NCBI GenBank assembly: GCA_029215795.1
Contig: JARDYH010000003.1
Coordinates: 11,062,001 to 11,126,000, forward strand
From: Anniella stebbinsi
Lineage: Eukaryota; Chordata; Lepidosauria; Squamata; Anniellidae
Direction of reading: 5' to 3'
Length of the DNA stretch: 64,000 nt
Shown: positions 10,648 through 20,665 of the stretch, one piece after another
Numbering within the stretch: position 1 is the stretch's first letter
Layout: every line of letters starts with the position of its first letter
Translations under genes and position numbers: made by a program
The notes under the pieces: model-generated
Database searches by the model: none
What the model saw: the letters and a program-made list of their open reading frames with translations, nothing else
What the model was told of the DNA's origin: nothing

Positions 10648-10783
10648 CTAGACAGGCTATTTTGTGTTCACTACATGGGCTTTTTAGATTTTGCTGATGG
10701 GCTATTTTATTTTTGCTAGATGGGCTTTTTGATTTTCGCTAGATGGGCTTTTTGATTTTCGCTAGACAGGTTCAGATTTTCAG
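10648..10783 (+). repeat. 23-bp minisatellite, about six units
   Basis: Six head-to-tail units of 22-23 bp follow the pattern CTAGATGGGCTTTTTGATTTT. Units 4 and 5 are identical and the outer ones diverge. The array ends where CTAGACAGGTTCAG gives way to non-repeated DNA. Confidence 0.85.
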
Positions 10784-11277
10784 CACATCTGGCGAGGGAG
10801 TTTTGAAGAGATTGGGAAGAAAGATGGAGCAGGCTCAGGATAATTCATACCTTGGCCTCTCCAGTCTCCTCCCCTCCCCGCCCACCAGAATATCTCTTTT
10901 TCCCCCCTCTCCGAGGTTGGGTTTCTGACATTGAAGAAGCAGTCAGTATGGTTCTGTCTGTTCTGGCTGTGAGGAAGAGGGGTTGGAGCTCTAATTCCTT
11001 CTTCCAAGGTCAGAACACTGCCTCTAACCTTGGAGGGGTCTCTATATCTGTTTTTCTCCCTGGGGAGAAGAACTGGAGTTGATTTTTGAGTGGATAAAAA
11101 GAGTGGAAGGGAAAGGGTTAAACCAAGGGTGAGGATTCTGCAGCCCCAACCAATTTTGAAAACCCTCTGCAAGCAATCAGGTCAGACCTCTGGCAAAAGT
11201 GATGTGTCCCTCTCCCAGCAATTTGATGGGTGAGAAGGAGAGGGGGAGAGAAAGAGAGAGAGATGCAGAAAGGGGGC

Positions 11278-11312
<35 letters not shown>

Positions 11313-12345
11313 AAAGTTGCCCTGCCTGATTTTGTCTGACCTTGGCCTGGACCACAATTGCCCCCCCCCCAAAGATTTCCCCCAGCGGAACACAGCCCTT
11401 GACAGGGGTGGGGAGGTTCCTACCACTGGGTTAAACGATTCCTCCTTTCCCCCTTTCCACTCAACCTGGTCACTCTCAGCTGCTTGGCATGAAAAACAAA
11501 TACCCTCCAGAAAAACAAACAATCATGGAACTAAATATAATGTGCAGTTTGACCCATAGATACATGTACAATAAATACTCTAACGTTTGCCAATGTCTAG
11601 AGGATTGTGCAATTCTGCAAACACATATGCTGTGCTGTTGTTTTTGAACTCTCCCCAAAGGGAAAATGCATTCCTGTTTTATCCTTTCTTTTCCTTCAAA
11701 AAAGCAAATTTGAATAAGATTGCTTGGAAATGCTAGTGCCAAAATCCATTTCAGCTTTAGCTTGGCAGGCTTGCTGTGGCACATGGGCTGTCTACTGAGG
11801 AACAGGGGCATTGGCTTTCTAACTGCATCACTTCTCTTAGCAGACTTCCCTCGCTGAGCCCACAAATACCCAACTACACATATAAGATCTTGGTAGTACA
11901 GGAATGAGGAACATCCAATCTGTGGGCCTAATCCAACCCATGGAGGTTCCAAATCCAGGGCGTGGAGCAGGGGTATTCCTACATTCTCAAAAGAATCAGG
12001 GGCCCAACCTCATAGGCTACCAATCCTCATAAAAGTTGCACATGCTAATTTATATCTATATATGCAAATATATAGAAATAACTACTAGGATTTAATTTAA
12101 GTTTTGCAGGAAATTAATTTCCTATGCAAATCACACCAGATAAAACAAATTATTTGATTAATTTTCATACACACACACACTGATCATCTTAAATCAGTAG
12201 TTCCTCTTCAATTACAATACATTTGCAATGGCAAGAGAACAGGTGTGAAGAAACGGACAAAAGAGAATGACTTGGATTTTTTTATTTTCATGAGCCATTT
12301 CAAACACACACACCAATGAAGCTTACCCCCTTCCCACTTAATTAC
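10784..12345. other. Non-coding stretch with purine tract
   Basis: A G+A-rich tract at 11227-11310 contains (AG)15 at 11280-11309. A C run sits near 11361-11370. Around 12000-12160 is an AT-rich block with CCCAACCTCATAGGC and TATGCAAATATA that recurs loosely at 17385-17540 and 54770-54840. No exon is supported. Confidence 0.45.
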
Positions 12346-12353
12346 CATCTGGG

Positions 12354-12816
12354 TAGGGTGACCATATTTGGGAAGCCAAAAAAGAGGACACCCAGTGGGG
12401 GGGCAGGGCGGGGCAGGAAAGCGAGTCATTTCCCCCCCCTCCACCACTTTAAGGGCTCTGATTGGAGTGGAGGAGGGAAAAGCGTGTCATTTCCAGCCAC
12501 CCCACTGCTCCAATCAGGACCTTATGTCTGGGAATGACACGCTTCCCCTTTAAGGCCCCGATTGGAGCAGTTGGAAGGGGGATGACATGCCTCCAGTAAG
12601 CACATCATTCCACCCCCACCATACTCATAGTGGTCTTAAAGGGGCACAGCCTCCAGTAAGCACATAATTCCACCCCCACCATACTCATAGTGGTCTTAAA
12701 GGGGAAAGCATGTCAATCCAGGACATTATAGAAAATTACAGAAAATCCCCCCTGACACCCAGGAGAGAATACCAACCAGGACAAACCCAGAGAAATCCTG
12801 TCAGTTGGTCATCCTA
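12354..12816. mobile_element. hAT-like element, TAGGGTGACCATATTTGG family (463 bp)
   Basis: A perfect 8-bp target duplication, CATCTGGG, lies at 12346-12353 and 12817-12824. The ends TAGGGTGACCATATTTGG and TTGGTCATCCTA are inverted. The body carries repeated words such as CTTTAAGG, GATTGGAG and AATGACACGC, with no transposase. A sibling lies at 61696-62180. The first ten bases equal the start of the dimer MITE at 4950. Confidence 0.92.
12589..12708. repeat. Two-copy 60-bp tandem duplication inside the hAT element
   Basis: GCCTCCAGTAAGCACAT starts at 12589 and again at 12649, exactly 60 bp apart, with only a few differences between units. The sibling at 61696 has a single copy of the corresponding GCCTCCAGAAAGCACAT segment. 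Confidence 0.9.
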
Positions 12817-12824
12817 CATCTGGG

Positions 12825-13084
12825 GGATGGGGATTTTGGTGTGGGAGTGTTGCAGCATGTGGGGAGAGGGGTGTTAACTTCTCCCTTTCCTATCTGCGAT
12901 CACCCTTGAAAATGGCCCCTCGTAACTAAGCTGAGGAGAAGCCTTCCATTGACACCAATGGACATTCTGGGTAACAGATTTGGGCCTTGGTAAATATATG
13001 AAGGGTTTAGGCCACGTGGGCCCAGGCCTAGCGACACCCATACCATGGACCTTCCTGGGGTACCTCCAGGAGAAGCCCCGCCAC
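12825..13084. other. Dispersed-repeat-like block
   Basis: GTGTTAACTTCTCCC, CACCCTTGAAAATGGCC and GACACCAATGGACA recur in the same order at about 17910-17995. This suggests an unnamed repeat, but no termini are visible. Confidence 0.4.
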
Positions 13085-13700
13085 ATGGCAGAATTGGAAA
13101 AGGAATCGCGAATAAAACTGCCTGCATACAAATCTGTGGCGCGACCACACTTAGAACACTATGTACAGTTCTGGTCACCACACCTAAAAAAGGATATTGT
13201 AGAGCTGGAAAAAGCGCAGAAAGGGACAACTAAAAGAATTAAGGGGCTGGAGCGACTCCCCTATGAGGGAAAGTTACAACAGCTGAGACTGTTTAGCTCG
13301 GAAAAAAGGAGGCCAAAGGGAGACATGATAGAGGTGTACAAAATTATGCATGGTGTGGAGAATGTGGATAGAGCGACATTTTTCTCCCTCTCTCGTATTA
13401 CTAGAACCCAGTGGGGTCTTCCATGAAGCTGATTGGTGGGAGATTCAGGACAGACAAAAGGAAGGACTTCTTCACACAGCGCAGAGTTAAACTATGGAAT
13501 TCACCACCACAAGATGTAGTGATGGCCACCAATTTGGACAAATTCTTGGAGGAGAAGGCTATCAATGGCTATTAGTCCCAATGGCTATATACTGCCTCCA
13601 ATATCAGAGACAGTAAGCCTATATATACCAGTTGCTGGGGAACGTGGGTGAGAGGGTGCTGTTGAACCTGTGTCCTGCTCTTCTTCATTGGCAGGGGACA
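13085..13700 (+). mobile_element. CR1-clade LINE, subfamily B, ORF2 C-terminus and 3' UTR
   Basis: Translation around 13115-13390 gives RPHLEHYVQFWSPHLKKD and then LERLPYEGKLQQLRLFSSEK, the conserved ORF2 C-terminal region of CR1-clade retrotransposons. A frameshift near 13425 leads to GGRFRTDKRKDFFTQRRV. The 3' part matches the AACGTGGGTGAGAGGGTGCTG region of other subfamily B copies (39788, 40438). The element lacks 5' sequence and its final tail, and cannot be active. Confidence 0.88.
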
Positions 13701-14291
13701 CTGATGACAAGTTTCCCTGTTGCCTGTGAGCTTAGCTGCAATCCTCACAATAGCTGGAGGAGGGAAGTGGATTTTCCCAGCTGTAATGTGAGGTATTTAG
13801 AGGGTGACTTGGTCTTGAATGGGCAATTAAGACCATCGGCTTTACAGGAAAGAGGCTCCTGGTGGAGATGAAAGCTGCTAGAACTGGTTTGTTGATATCA
13901 ACACAGTTGCCTGAATTTTTGGACTCTCCTTGGGAGACATGGCAATGGGGATGTTATGATGACCTGTCCTTCAAAATTGGCCATGACACCACTCCCACTT
14001 TCCCATCACAAGAACTCCGATTCAACAGCCTGCCTGGCCAGCTTCTGTAGGTGGAAGGCAGGGCGTCATCTTGTCCTTTGCCTCTGTCAGCAAAATGCCT
14101 GGGACCAGTGTCGTGCCTATGTTGACAGGCCTCCATGAGCTTAACTAGCAACAGGTGGCAACAGCAGGCAATAGTGGGCACCATAAGGTGGCTGGGTCTG
14201 CCATTAAATCATCCATAATGCCCCTGACATAGTGCTGCCCTGGGCATTGTGGGAAATTTAAATAGTAGCTCCTGGAGTTTGTCTATATGAT
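13701..14291. other. Unclassified non-coding stretch
   Basis: No gene or bounded repeat is recognised. Opposing short frames at 13860-14180 have no domain. Confidence 0.4.
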
Positions 14292-14299
14292 GTATATAC

Positions 14300-15787
14300 T
14301 AGGGATGTGCACTGGATCGGATCCGATCCAAGTTCCGAATCTGATCCAGGGGGAAATCGGATAAAATTAGCCGATTTATCTGATTTCCGATCTCACCATT
14401 GGATCAGCTGATCCAATCTGATCAGATCCGGAAAGGTTCCGATCCAGATCAGATGGATTGGCGGATCGGCGGGCGCCCACTGGCGCCCACCGCCACTTCC
14501 ATTGGTGGGCGCCAGCGGGCGCCCGCCGATGGAAGCGGATATCGGGGGGGGCTTCCCTAGTGGGGCTGTCCGCTTCCATCGGCGGGCGCCAGCGGGCACC
14601 CACCAATGGAAGCGGACAACAGGGGCAGGGGGCGGCAGATGGGAGCAGACAGCCAGGAAAGGTAAGCAGTGGGAATGAGGGGGGGGCGCGGCGCGCTTAC
14701 CTTCCCTGGCCGTCCACTCCCGTTTGCCGCTATGGCTGCTACTGCGAGCAGGCTTTGCGGCCTGCTCCTAGGTGGCACGCCAGGTGATGACATCACCTGG
14801 CATGCTACTCAGGAGCAGGCCGCGAAGCCCGCTCGCAGTAGCGGCCAGCGGCGGATGGGAGCAGACGGCCAGGAAAGGTAAGCAGGGGGCAGGGGGGAGG
14901 GGGGCACACGGCGTGCTTACCTTTCCTGGCCATCCACTTCCATCTGCCGCTGGCTGCTACTGCGAGCGGGCTTCGCGGCCTGCCCGTCGGTAGCGCGCCA
15001 GGTGATCATCACCTGATGATGATTAGGTGATGATAAACTGGCGCGCTACCTAGGGGCAGGCCGCGAAGCCTGCTCGCAGTAGCGGCCAGCGGCGTATGGG
15101 AGCGGATGGCCAGGAAAGGTAAGCAGGGGGCAGGGGGAGGGGGGAGGGGGCGCGCGGCGTGCTTACCTTTCCTGGCCATCCGCTTCCATCTGCCACTGGC
15201 TGCTACTGCGAGCGGGCTTCGCGGCCTGCCCATAGGTAGTGCGCCAGGTGATCATCACCTGATGATCACCTGGCACGCTACCTAGGGGCAGGCCGCGAAA
15301 CCTGCTCACAGTAGTGGCCAGCGGCGGACAGGAGCGGACGGCCAGGAAAGGTAAGCAGGGGGAGGGAGAGGGGGTTTACCCTCCCCCCGGGGCCATCTGC
15401 TGCCAGCCGCTGGTGCCCGCGGGCGCCAGCGGATGGAAGCGGACAGCCCTGGGGGGGTAAGGAGCGCGGGGGAGGGGTCTTACCTGCCGGGGCCATTCAC
15501 AACGGACAGCCCCGATGGGGAGGGAGTTAGGCCCCCCCTCACGCACCCGCCGCCATTTTTTCCTCATAGACTTGCATTGGGGGAAAGCTTTCTTTCCCCC
15601 AGTGCAAGTCTATTGGGGGGGGGGGGGAATGGCGGCCGATCCAAACTTCGGAAGTTCCAATTTTTGGATCGGGATCGGACCCGATCCGGTCCGGGGGGGC
15701 TCTGATTTTGTTCGATCTTATCCGGGACCAAATTGGAGGTCCCGATCCAGGTCCCGATCCGATCCGGGGGGTCCGTGCACTCCCCTA
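14300..15787. mobile_element. hAT-like foldback element, 1,488 bp, with tandem palindromic core
   Basis: A perfect 8-bp target duplication, GTATATAC, lies at 14292-14299 and 15788-15795. The ends are TAGGGATGTGCACTGG and GGTCCGTGCACTCCCCTA. About 160 bp at each side is rich in GATCCGATCC words. The interior is GC-rich and consists of large nested palindromes, with no transposase frame. It is far longer than its 457-bp relative at 59515-59971, mainly because the core repeats several times. Confidence 0.92.
14653..15357. repeat. Three tandem palindromic modules (216-241 bp)
   Basis: CCAGGAAAGGTAAGCAG recurs at 14653, 14869, 15110 and 15342, marking three units of 216, 241 and 232 bp. Each unit is itself an inverted repeat: CTTACCTTTCCTGG faces CCAGGAAAGGTAAG, and GCAGGCCGCGAAGC faces GCTTCGCGGCCTGC. 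The centre is built of GGTGATCATCACC-like words. The centres differ most between units (for example GGTGATGACATCACC in unit 1). Confidence 0.88.
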
Positions 15788-15795
15788 GTATATAC

Positions 15796-16534
15796 TCTGT
15801 CGTGGCTGCATAGTTGCACTCCATTGTTTATATGACACAGCCGCCAACTTCAGTCACATCATATTGTTCCCTGTGAAGCTGTGCATTTTTGATGTGCCGT
15901 TTTACTGAGAGTTTTTACTTTGCTCCGATGTCACCATGGTTATTTGTGCATGTGTAAGTGGTGGCTTCACCTCAGATTAAGAGAGTGGGCATAGCTAGGG
16001 GGTGGATCCCAGTGCAGGGTAGGTGTGAGAATACAGGCTCCAGGTGAGTGTTTAGTCATGGCCACCATGGCGACATTAAACTCTCATTCTGGAATGAAAG
16101 TAAGGACAGTTATTCTGTATAACGCATAAATTCAATGAAATGTAGCAGTGCAGATAGATGCGCAGCTACCAGCTTTCAAAGCTACAATGTTGCATAGAGT
16201 TGCCAGGAAAAAAAAATGCTTTTGGAGGTTTTTAGTCACTTGATATTTGCTGCCCATTACTGCCATGTGACAATGGCATTGTGAATTCTCCTTGCTGGAT
16301 AGCCCCCGCTCACTCCTGCCATGGTAACCCTATTAATCCTGTTTCACAGCAGCGATGCTGCAGGGTTTGGGTGGAATCATTAGGTAAAGCGGTGCTGGAT
16401 AGACACACACACACCAGACTCAAATGCTTTTTCAAAGGGCGGGGAGTAATTTCAAGCACGCATTAATGATGGGCCCTGCTTGAACCTGGCCCCGAGATGA
16501 TTGTCAATGCTAACCCAGGGCCACCTTAAATTTT
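15796..16534. other. Unclassified non-coding stretch
   Basis: No supported gene or transposon ends. A short (CA)n lies at about 16404-16413. Confidence 0.4.
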
Positions 16535-16542
16535 CACCTGTA

Positions 16543-16877
16543 GGGATGTCAGAGAAATCCATAACAGAATCAAATGAGTTCAGATTTCTATGAATCTGAT
16601 TTGCAGATCCTACAGCAAATCAGTTTTTCCCAAGTCTTATAGACTCCACGGATTTGCAGATCTTTTTTTTTTTTAAGTTTCTAGAATTTTATGCAAATAA
16701 AGTTGTAGAAAAATACATAAAATAAATGTGAAAAAGCCGTGGCCAATAATGCAAAATTTTGCAAAGTTTGGAAATTGGAAAAGATCTTATTCCATCAAAG
16801 AACGGGTGCTTGAACGAAAGGCACCTGACAATCCGTTAAATGGAGACGGAACAGATTTTACCAAATCCGTGAATCCC
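16543..16877. mobile_element. hAT-like MITE, GGGATGTCAG family
   Basis: Near-perfect 8-bp target duplications, CACCTGTA (16535-16542) and TACCTGTA (16878-16885), flank a 335-bp AT-rich element starting GGGATGTCAGAGAAATCC and ending AAATCCGTGAATCCC. The TIRs are short and imperfect. No coding frame is present. Confidence 0.75.
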
Positions 16878-17024
16878 TACCTGTAAGCGACAAGAACAAC
16901 TGTGAATTCATCATAGTGCTTTTCAATAACATAAAGTTGGGCCGGATTGAGGGGTGGGGGGAGGCACAGAAGTCACAATGAATCTTAGCCAAATCCTCCT
17001 GAAACGGCACTTAATTTAGCTGCT

Positions 17025-17180
17025 TAATTGCTTTTATTGTCTATCTTGTTAAACAATAACCTAATGGTTATTTACATTTTCAACGCATGCCTGGAGCCAT
17101 CCGTCACGAATGACTAATCAGTGGCTAATTATTTACAAGACTATTAAAACATCTATTGATTAACTTCGGAATGAAACAAG
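17025..17180. other. Low-repeat AT-rich island, possible conserved element
   Basis: Sequence such as GCTTAATTGCTTTTATTG, GGCTAATTATTTAC and ATTGATTAACTT contains several TAAT homeodomain-type cores and no repeat signature. It resembles vertebrate conserved non-coding elements in composition only; conservation was not tested. Confidence 0.3.
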
Positions 17181-17611
17181 CCTCCAACAGGATGTTGATT
17201 TGTTGGAAAGGAATGCAAGGTTGCTCTGCAAACAATTTGGGGGTACCTATTCCATCCTTTTTCTAAAAGTCTTTTTTTCCCTTCCTACAGGATTGATTAT
17301 CCTTCAGGCTCTAGGAACTTTAAGAATTCCACCACTCGTGTAGGCTGGTGTTTGGCTAAGCGTTTCAAAGATTCGGGGCCCAGGCCGTTTGGGCCCAAGC
17401 CCCCATAAAATCTGCATAGGCATATGCAAATTTACAAACAATTGTAGAATTGATTTAAATTTCACAAGGGCCAAAGCTAGGCAAGTAATTTCTCATCCAA
17501 ATAATCTCAACTGAAATAAATCCATCAATTAAATTGCACGTTGTCACGATCATGCCAAACTTAATTGCCATGCAAGGGAATATTTTGGGTGTGTGCGTGT
17601 TGCAGTTAGTA

Positions 17612-17841
17612 GGTTTGCATGTTCATGTGAGCTGCCTAATTAGCATAATTACCCTCACCAGGCCAGGCACAGGTTGTCCTGACATCCAAACCACTCAGCA
17701 ACCCTAGAGCAAACCATGGTTTTTAGGGTGGTTTACAAACCACCCCAAACACCCACCTTCGCTGGGTTCGGATGTCACGACAACCCACACATGGAGAGGG
17801 TAATTCTGCTAGTTATGCGGCTTGTGATCAGAATGTGCAGA
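17612..17841. mobile_element. Foldback element with long imperfect arms
   Basis: GGTTGTCCTGACATCCAAACC (17672-17692) faces GGTTCGGATGTCACGACAACC (17765-17785). The symmetry extends outward: TTAGCATAATTACCCTC faces GAGGGTAATTCTGCTAG. A MITE of about 230 bp is likely. Target duplications were not identified, so the superfamily is open. Confidence 0.6.
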
Positions 17842-17876
17842 GAGGGAAAATAAGCTGCCATGGCTTATTTTCCCTC
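17842..17876. repeat. Perfect 14-bp-arm hairpin
   Basis: GAGGGAAAATAAGC and GCTTATTTTCCCTC are exact inverted copies separated by seven bases (TGCCATG). The hairpin abuts the outer edge of the foldback element at 17612. Confidence 0.85.
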
Positions 17877-18005
17877 CACACTTGTGCGAACCTGGTCAGT
17901 GTGTGGTGAGAGGAGAGTTAACCCTTCCTTCCCCAGCTGCAATCCCCCTTGAAAATTGCCTTGAATGGTCCAATAATCTTGGCACCAATGGACACTCAGT
18001 GCTCT

Positions 18006-18671
18006 GGAAAATAGATCACAAGCTGAATATGAGCCAACAGTGTGATGTGGCTGCAAAAAACACAAATACTATTTTGGGCTGCATTAATAGAAGTATAGCT
18101 TCCAAATCACACGAGGTACTGGTTCCCCTCTATTTGGCACTGGTTAGGCCCCATCTTGAGTATTGTGTCCTGTTCTGGGCACCACACTTCAAGAAAGATG
18201 CAGGCAAGCTGGAGGGGGTTCAGAGGAGGGCAACAAGGATGATCAGCGGTCTGGAAACAAAGCCCTATGAGGAGAGATTGAAAGAACTAGGCATGTTTAG
18301 CCTGGAGAAGAGAAGATTGAGGGAAGACATGAGAGCACTCTTCAAATACTTGAAAGGTTGTCACACAGAGGAGAGCTAGGACCTCTTCTTGATCAACCCA
18401 GAATGCCGGACACGGAATAATGGGCTCAAGTTACAGGAAGCCAGATTCTGGCTGGACATCAGGAAAAACTTCCTGACTGTTAGACCAATACGACAATGGA
18501 ACCAATGACCTTGGGAGGTGGTGGGCTCTCCCACATTAGAGGCCTTCAAGAGGCAGCTGGACAACTATCTGTCAGGGATGTTTTAAGGTAGATTCCTGCA
18601 TTGAGCAGGGGGTTGGACTCGATGGCCTTATAGGCCCCTTCCAACTCTACTATTCTATGATTCTATGATTG
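18006..18671 (+). mobile_element. CR1-clade LINE, subfamily A, ORF2 C-terminus to tail
   Basis: One frame reads [18 protein letters not shown], then [18 protein letters not shown] and [20 protein letters not shown], the conserved CR1 ORF2 C-terminus. The 3' UTR contains CCTGCATTGAGCAGGGGGTTGG and ends in ATTCTATGATTCTATGATT, the typical CR1 tail of short direct repeats. A stop (TAG at 18377-18379) after HTEES interrupts the frame. The copy is 5'-truncated, as is usual for CR1. Confidence 0.93.
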
Positions 18672-18746
18672 TAGATGCAGGGCTGTAGCCTCATGAACCT
18701 AGACCTAGCAACACCCTGCATGATGCAGGAAATGCCCTGAAAAGAT

Positions 18747-18997
18747 CAGTGGAGGCTGGTGGCTCTGATTTCGGTTGGACTGTAAATCCAGTCTGGGTTT
18801 CAGTCAGAACCAGCCAGAACTCTAAAGGAGCTTTCCAAAGGGCTGAACACATTTTGGGGGGTGGGGTTCAGCACCTTGCATAGCTCCTTTGGCAGGTTCA
18901 GCACCTTGGATAGGGCCTTTAGAGTTCTGGCTGGTTCTGACAGAAATCCGGACTGGATTCACAGCCCCACCAATATCAAAGCCCCCTGTCTCCCCTG
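18747..18997. mobile_element. CAGTGGAGG foldback, hAT-like
   Basis: It starts CAGTGGAGGCTGGTGGCTC and ends CAAAGCCCCCTGTCTCCCCTG. Arms built of CTAAAGGAGCT and AGGGCCTTTAG words face each other around a G-rich centre near 18858. The family shows near-perfect 8-bp duplications at 21891; here the flanks GAAAAGAT and GAATCTAT match at only five positions. Confidence 0.7.
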
Positions 18998-19044
18998 GAA
19001 TCTATTTAAAAAAAACCTTGTAAGCTAACGGCGTAGTAGTATAC

Positions 19045-19225
19045 TTAACACCAATACTTAGCATTTCTGAAGTTCTTCGACAAAGCACGTCTAGTACTAA
19101 GTCCCATTGACTTCAATGTGCCTTTCTCCCAAAATAAGTGTGTATACGATTGCAGTTTAAAGCACTTCACACACACAATAGTGTTGTAATCCTTACAACG
19201 ACCTTGTGAAGTAGGTCAATGTTTG
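19045..19225 (+). mobile_element. MIR-like SINE remnant with an insertion
   Basis: TACTTAGCATTTCTGAAG at the left and GTAATCCTTACAACGACCTTGTGAAGTAGG at about 19187 follow the order of the MIR core and 3' region. Between them, 19085-19165 holds the AAGTCCCATTGACTTCAATG hairpin repeat seen at 31115 and 34205. The MIR call is from the remembered pattern. Confidence 0.45.
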
Positions 19226-19854
19226 GGCCAAACCGTGTGGCTCTAATATGACAAGAGAGGAATCTGTTCATACCAACTTCCATGGTTTTCTAAAAGATTA
19301 ATAGCAGTGAGGTCCAGTTTGGACAGAGGGTGGTGTTTGTCTCTTTAACCATTTTCCCTGCATTAGGGGGAGCAATTTGGATCAGGAAAATGATGTTGGA
19401 GAAAGGGTTAAACTTCCCTCCTCCAATACCACTTGCCCAGGTGCAATAAAAAGGCTCTTCTGCCTGGTTTTAATTATATATATTTTTTGTCTTTGTCCAT
19501 AGGTGAGCATTTTATGGAACAGAATCATAAAGAGAAAGACTTTGAAGGGTACCTTTTTCTTTTTTTGCCATGTTGTTGGTTGGGTGCTAGGTACCTGTCT
19601 GATATAGTAATACAACCACTGCCTCTTTTCTGGTGTGTTGGTACAGCAAGAAACATGTTTGAGCTTTTACTGTAAATACAATGCAACCCTTTGTATTGAA
19701 AGAGAAACTGGAATTCCATTATTTCTTCTTGGGGGTGGGAGCGCACCGTTCTGTGTGACATTAAGACCATAAAAATAACTTATGACTATGTTTACATGGG
19801 ACAGTGGCCTTTGCAACCAAGCCTCTTTCCCAGGTTCCTATCCATCTATCAATT
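19226..19854. other. Unclassified non-coding stretch
   Basis: A GTTAAACTTCCCTCCTCC block near 19407 recalls the dispersed GTTAACCC block at 10390 and 17920. No exon is supported. Confidence 0.4.
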
Positions 19855-20465
19855 TTTATTATTTATTTATTTATTACATTTCTATACCGCCCAATAGCCA
19901 AAGCTCTCTGGGTGGTTGACAAAAATTAAAATCATGAAAACCAAAATATAAAACAAACAACAGTATAAAAACATAGCATAAAAATACAATATAAGAGCAG
20001 AATCAGGATAAAACCAAGCAGCAATGCAGAAATTAAGATAGATTTATAATACAAATTTAAAACAGCAAAGTTAAAAATTAGACTGACAAACTGTTAAAAT
20101 ACTGAGAAAATAAAAAGGTCTTCATCTGGCGTCTAAAGGAGTATAATGTAGGTGCCAGGCAAACCTCTCTGGGGAGCTTATTCTACAGCCAGGGTGCCAC
20201 AGCAGAGAAGGCCCTCCTCCTGGTAAACACCTGTCTCACTTCCTTTGGCAAGGGCTCATGGAGGATGATCTTAGGGTCGGGGGCAGGTATATATGGGAGA
20301 AGGCGTTCCTTCAGATAACCTGGCCCCAAGCTATTTAGGGCTTTGAATGTTAATAATAGCACTTTGAATCAGGACCGGATTGGACTGGCAGCCAGTGAAG
20401 CTGGAAAAGGACTGGCATAATGTGGTCTATCCTTCCCCCAAGAAGCTCAGTATAGCATATGCAAG
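19855..20465 (-). mobile_element. L2-clade LINE, 3' half, minus strand
   Basis: The plus strand opens with (ATTT)n and ACCGCCCAATAGCCAAAGC, the complement of the usual AGAGCTTTTGGCTATTGGGC-(AAT)n end of this LINE group. Further in, CAGAGAAGGCCCTCCTC complements codons for the RERAFS-type motif. The element extends into C-terminal sequence but is frameshifted. The L2 clade is inferred from the better-preserved protein at 58760 and 63944. Confidence 0.75.
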
Positions 20466-20539
20466 ACTCCTACTACCAATCTCACAACATCCCTATGGAA
20501 TAGATTAGGCTGAGAGCGAGTGCTTGTGGCAAGCTGCCC

Positions 20540-20665
20540 CCAGCTTTTCCCAACTTCAGCCCTCCGAATGTTGTTGGACTGCAACTCCCATCATCCCCAG
20601 GAATGCTGGAAATTGTGGTCCAAGAGCACCTGGGGACCTCCATGTTGGTAAAGGCTGCTCTGTTC
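20540..20665. mobile_element. CTCCAGATG foldback MITE, degraded
   Basis: CCTCCGAATGTTGTTGGACTGCAACTCCCAT faces ATTGTGGTCCAAGAGCACC. The arms are decayed and the ends are not precise. Confidence 0.55.

Noticed and set aside
10648..10783. CRISPR-like array
   Set aside because: Units are contiguous with no unique spacers, and the window is vertebrate. It is a minisatellite.
14300..15787. Genuine CpG island of a gene
   Set aside because: The exact 8-bp duplication and inverted termini show it is a GC-rich transposon, in contrast to 28690-29480.
14376..15835. Several Arg/Gly/Pro-rich frames in the GC-rich element
   Set aside because: They are frames through palindromic repeats of a hAT foldback, present in both strands.
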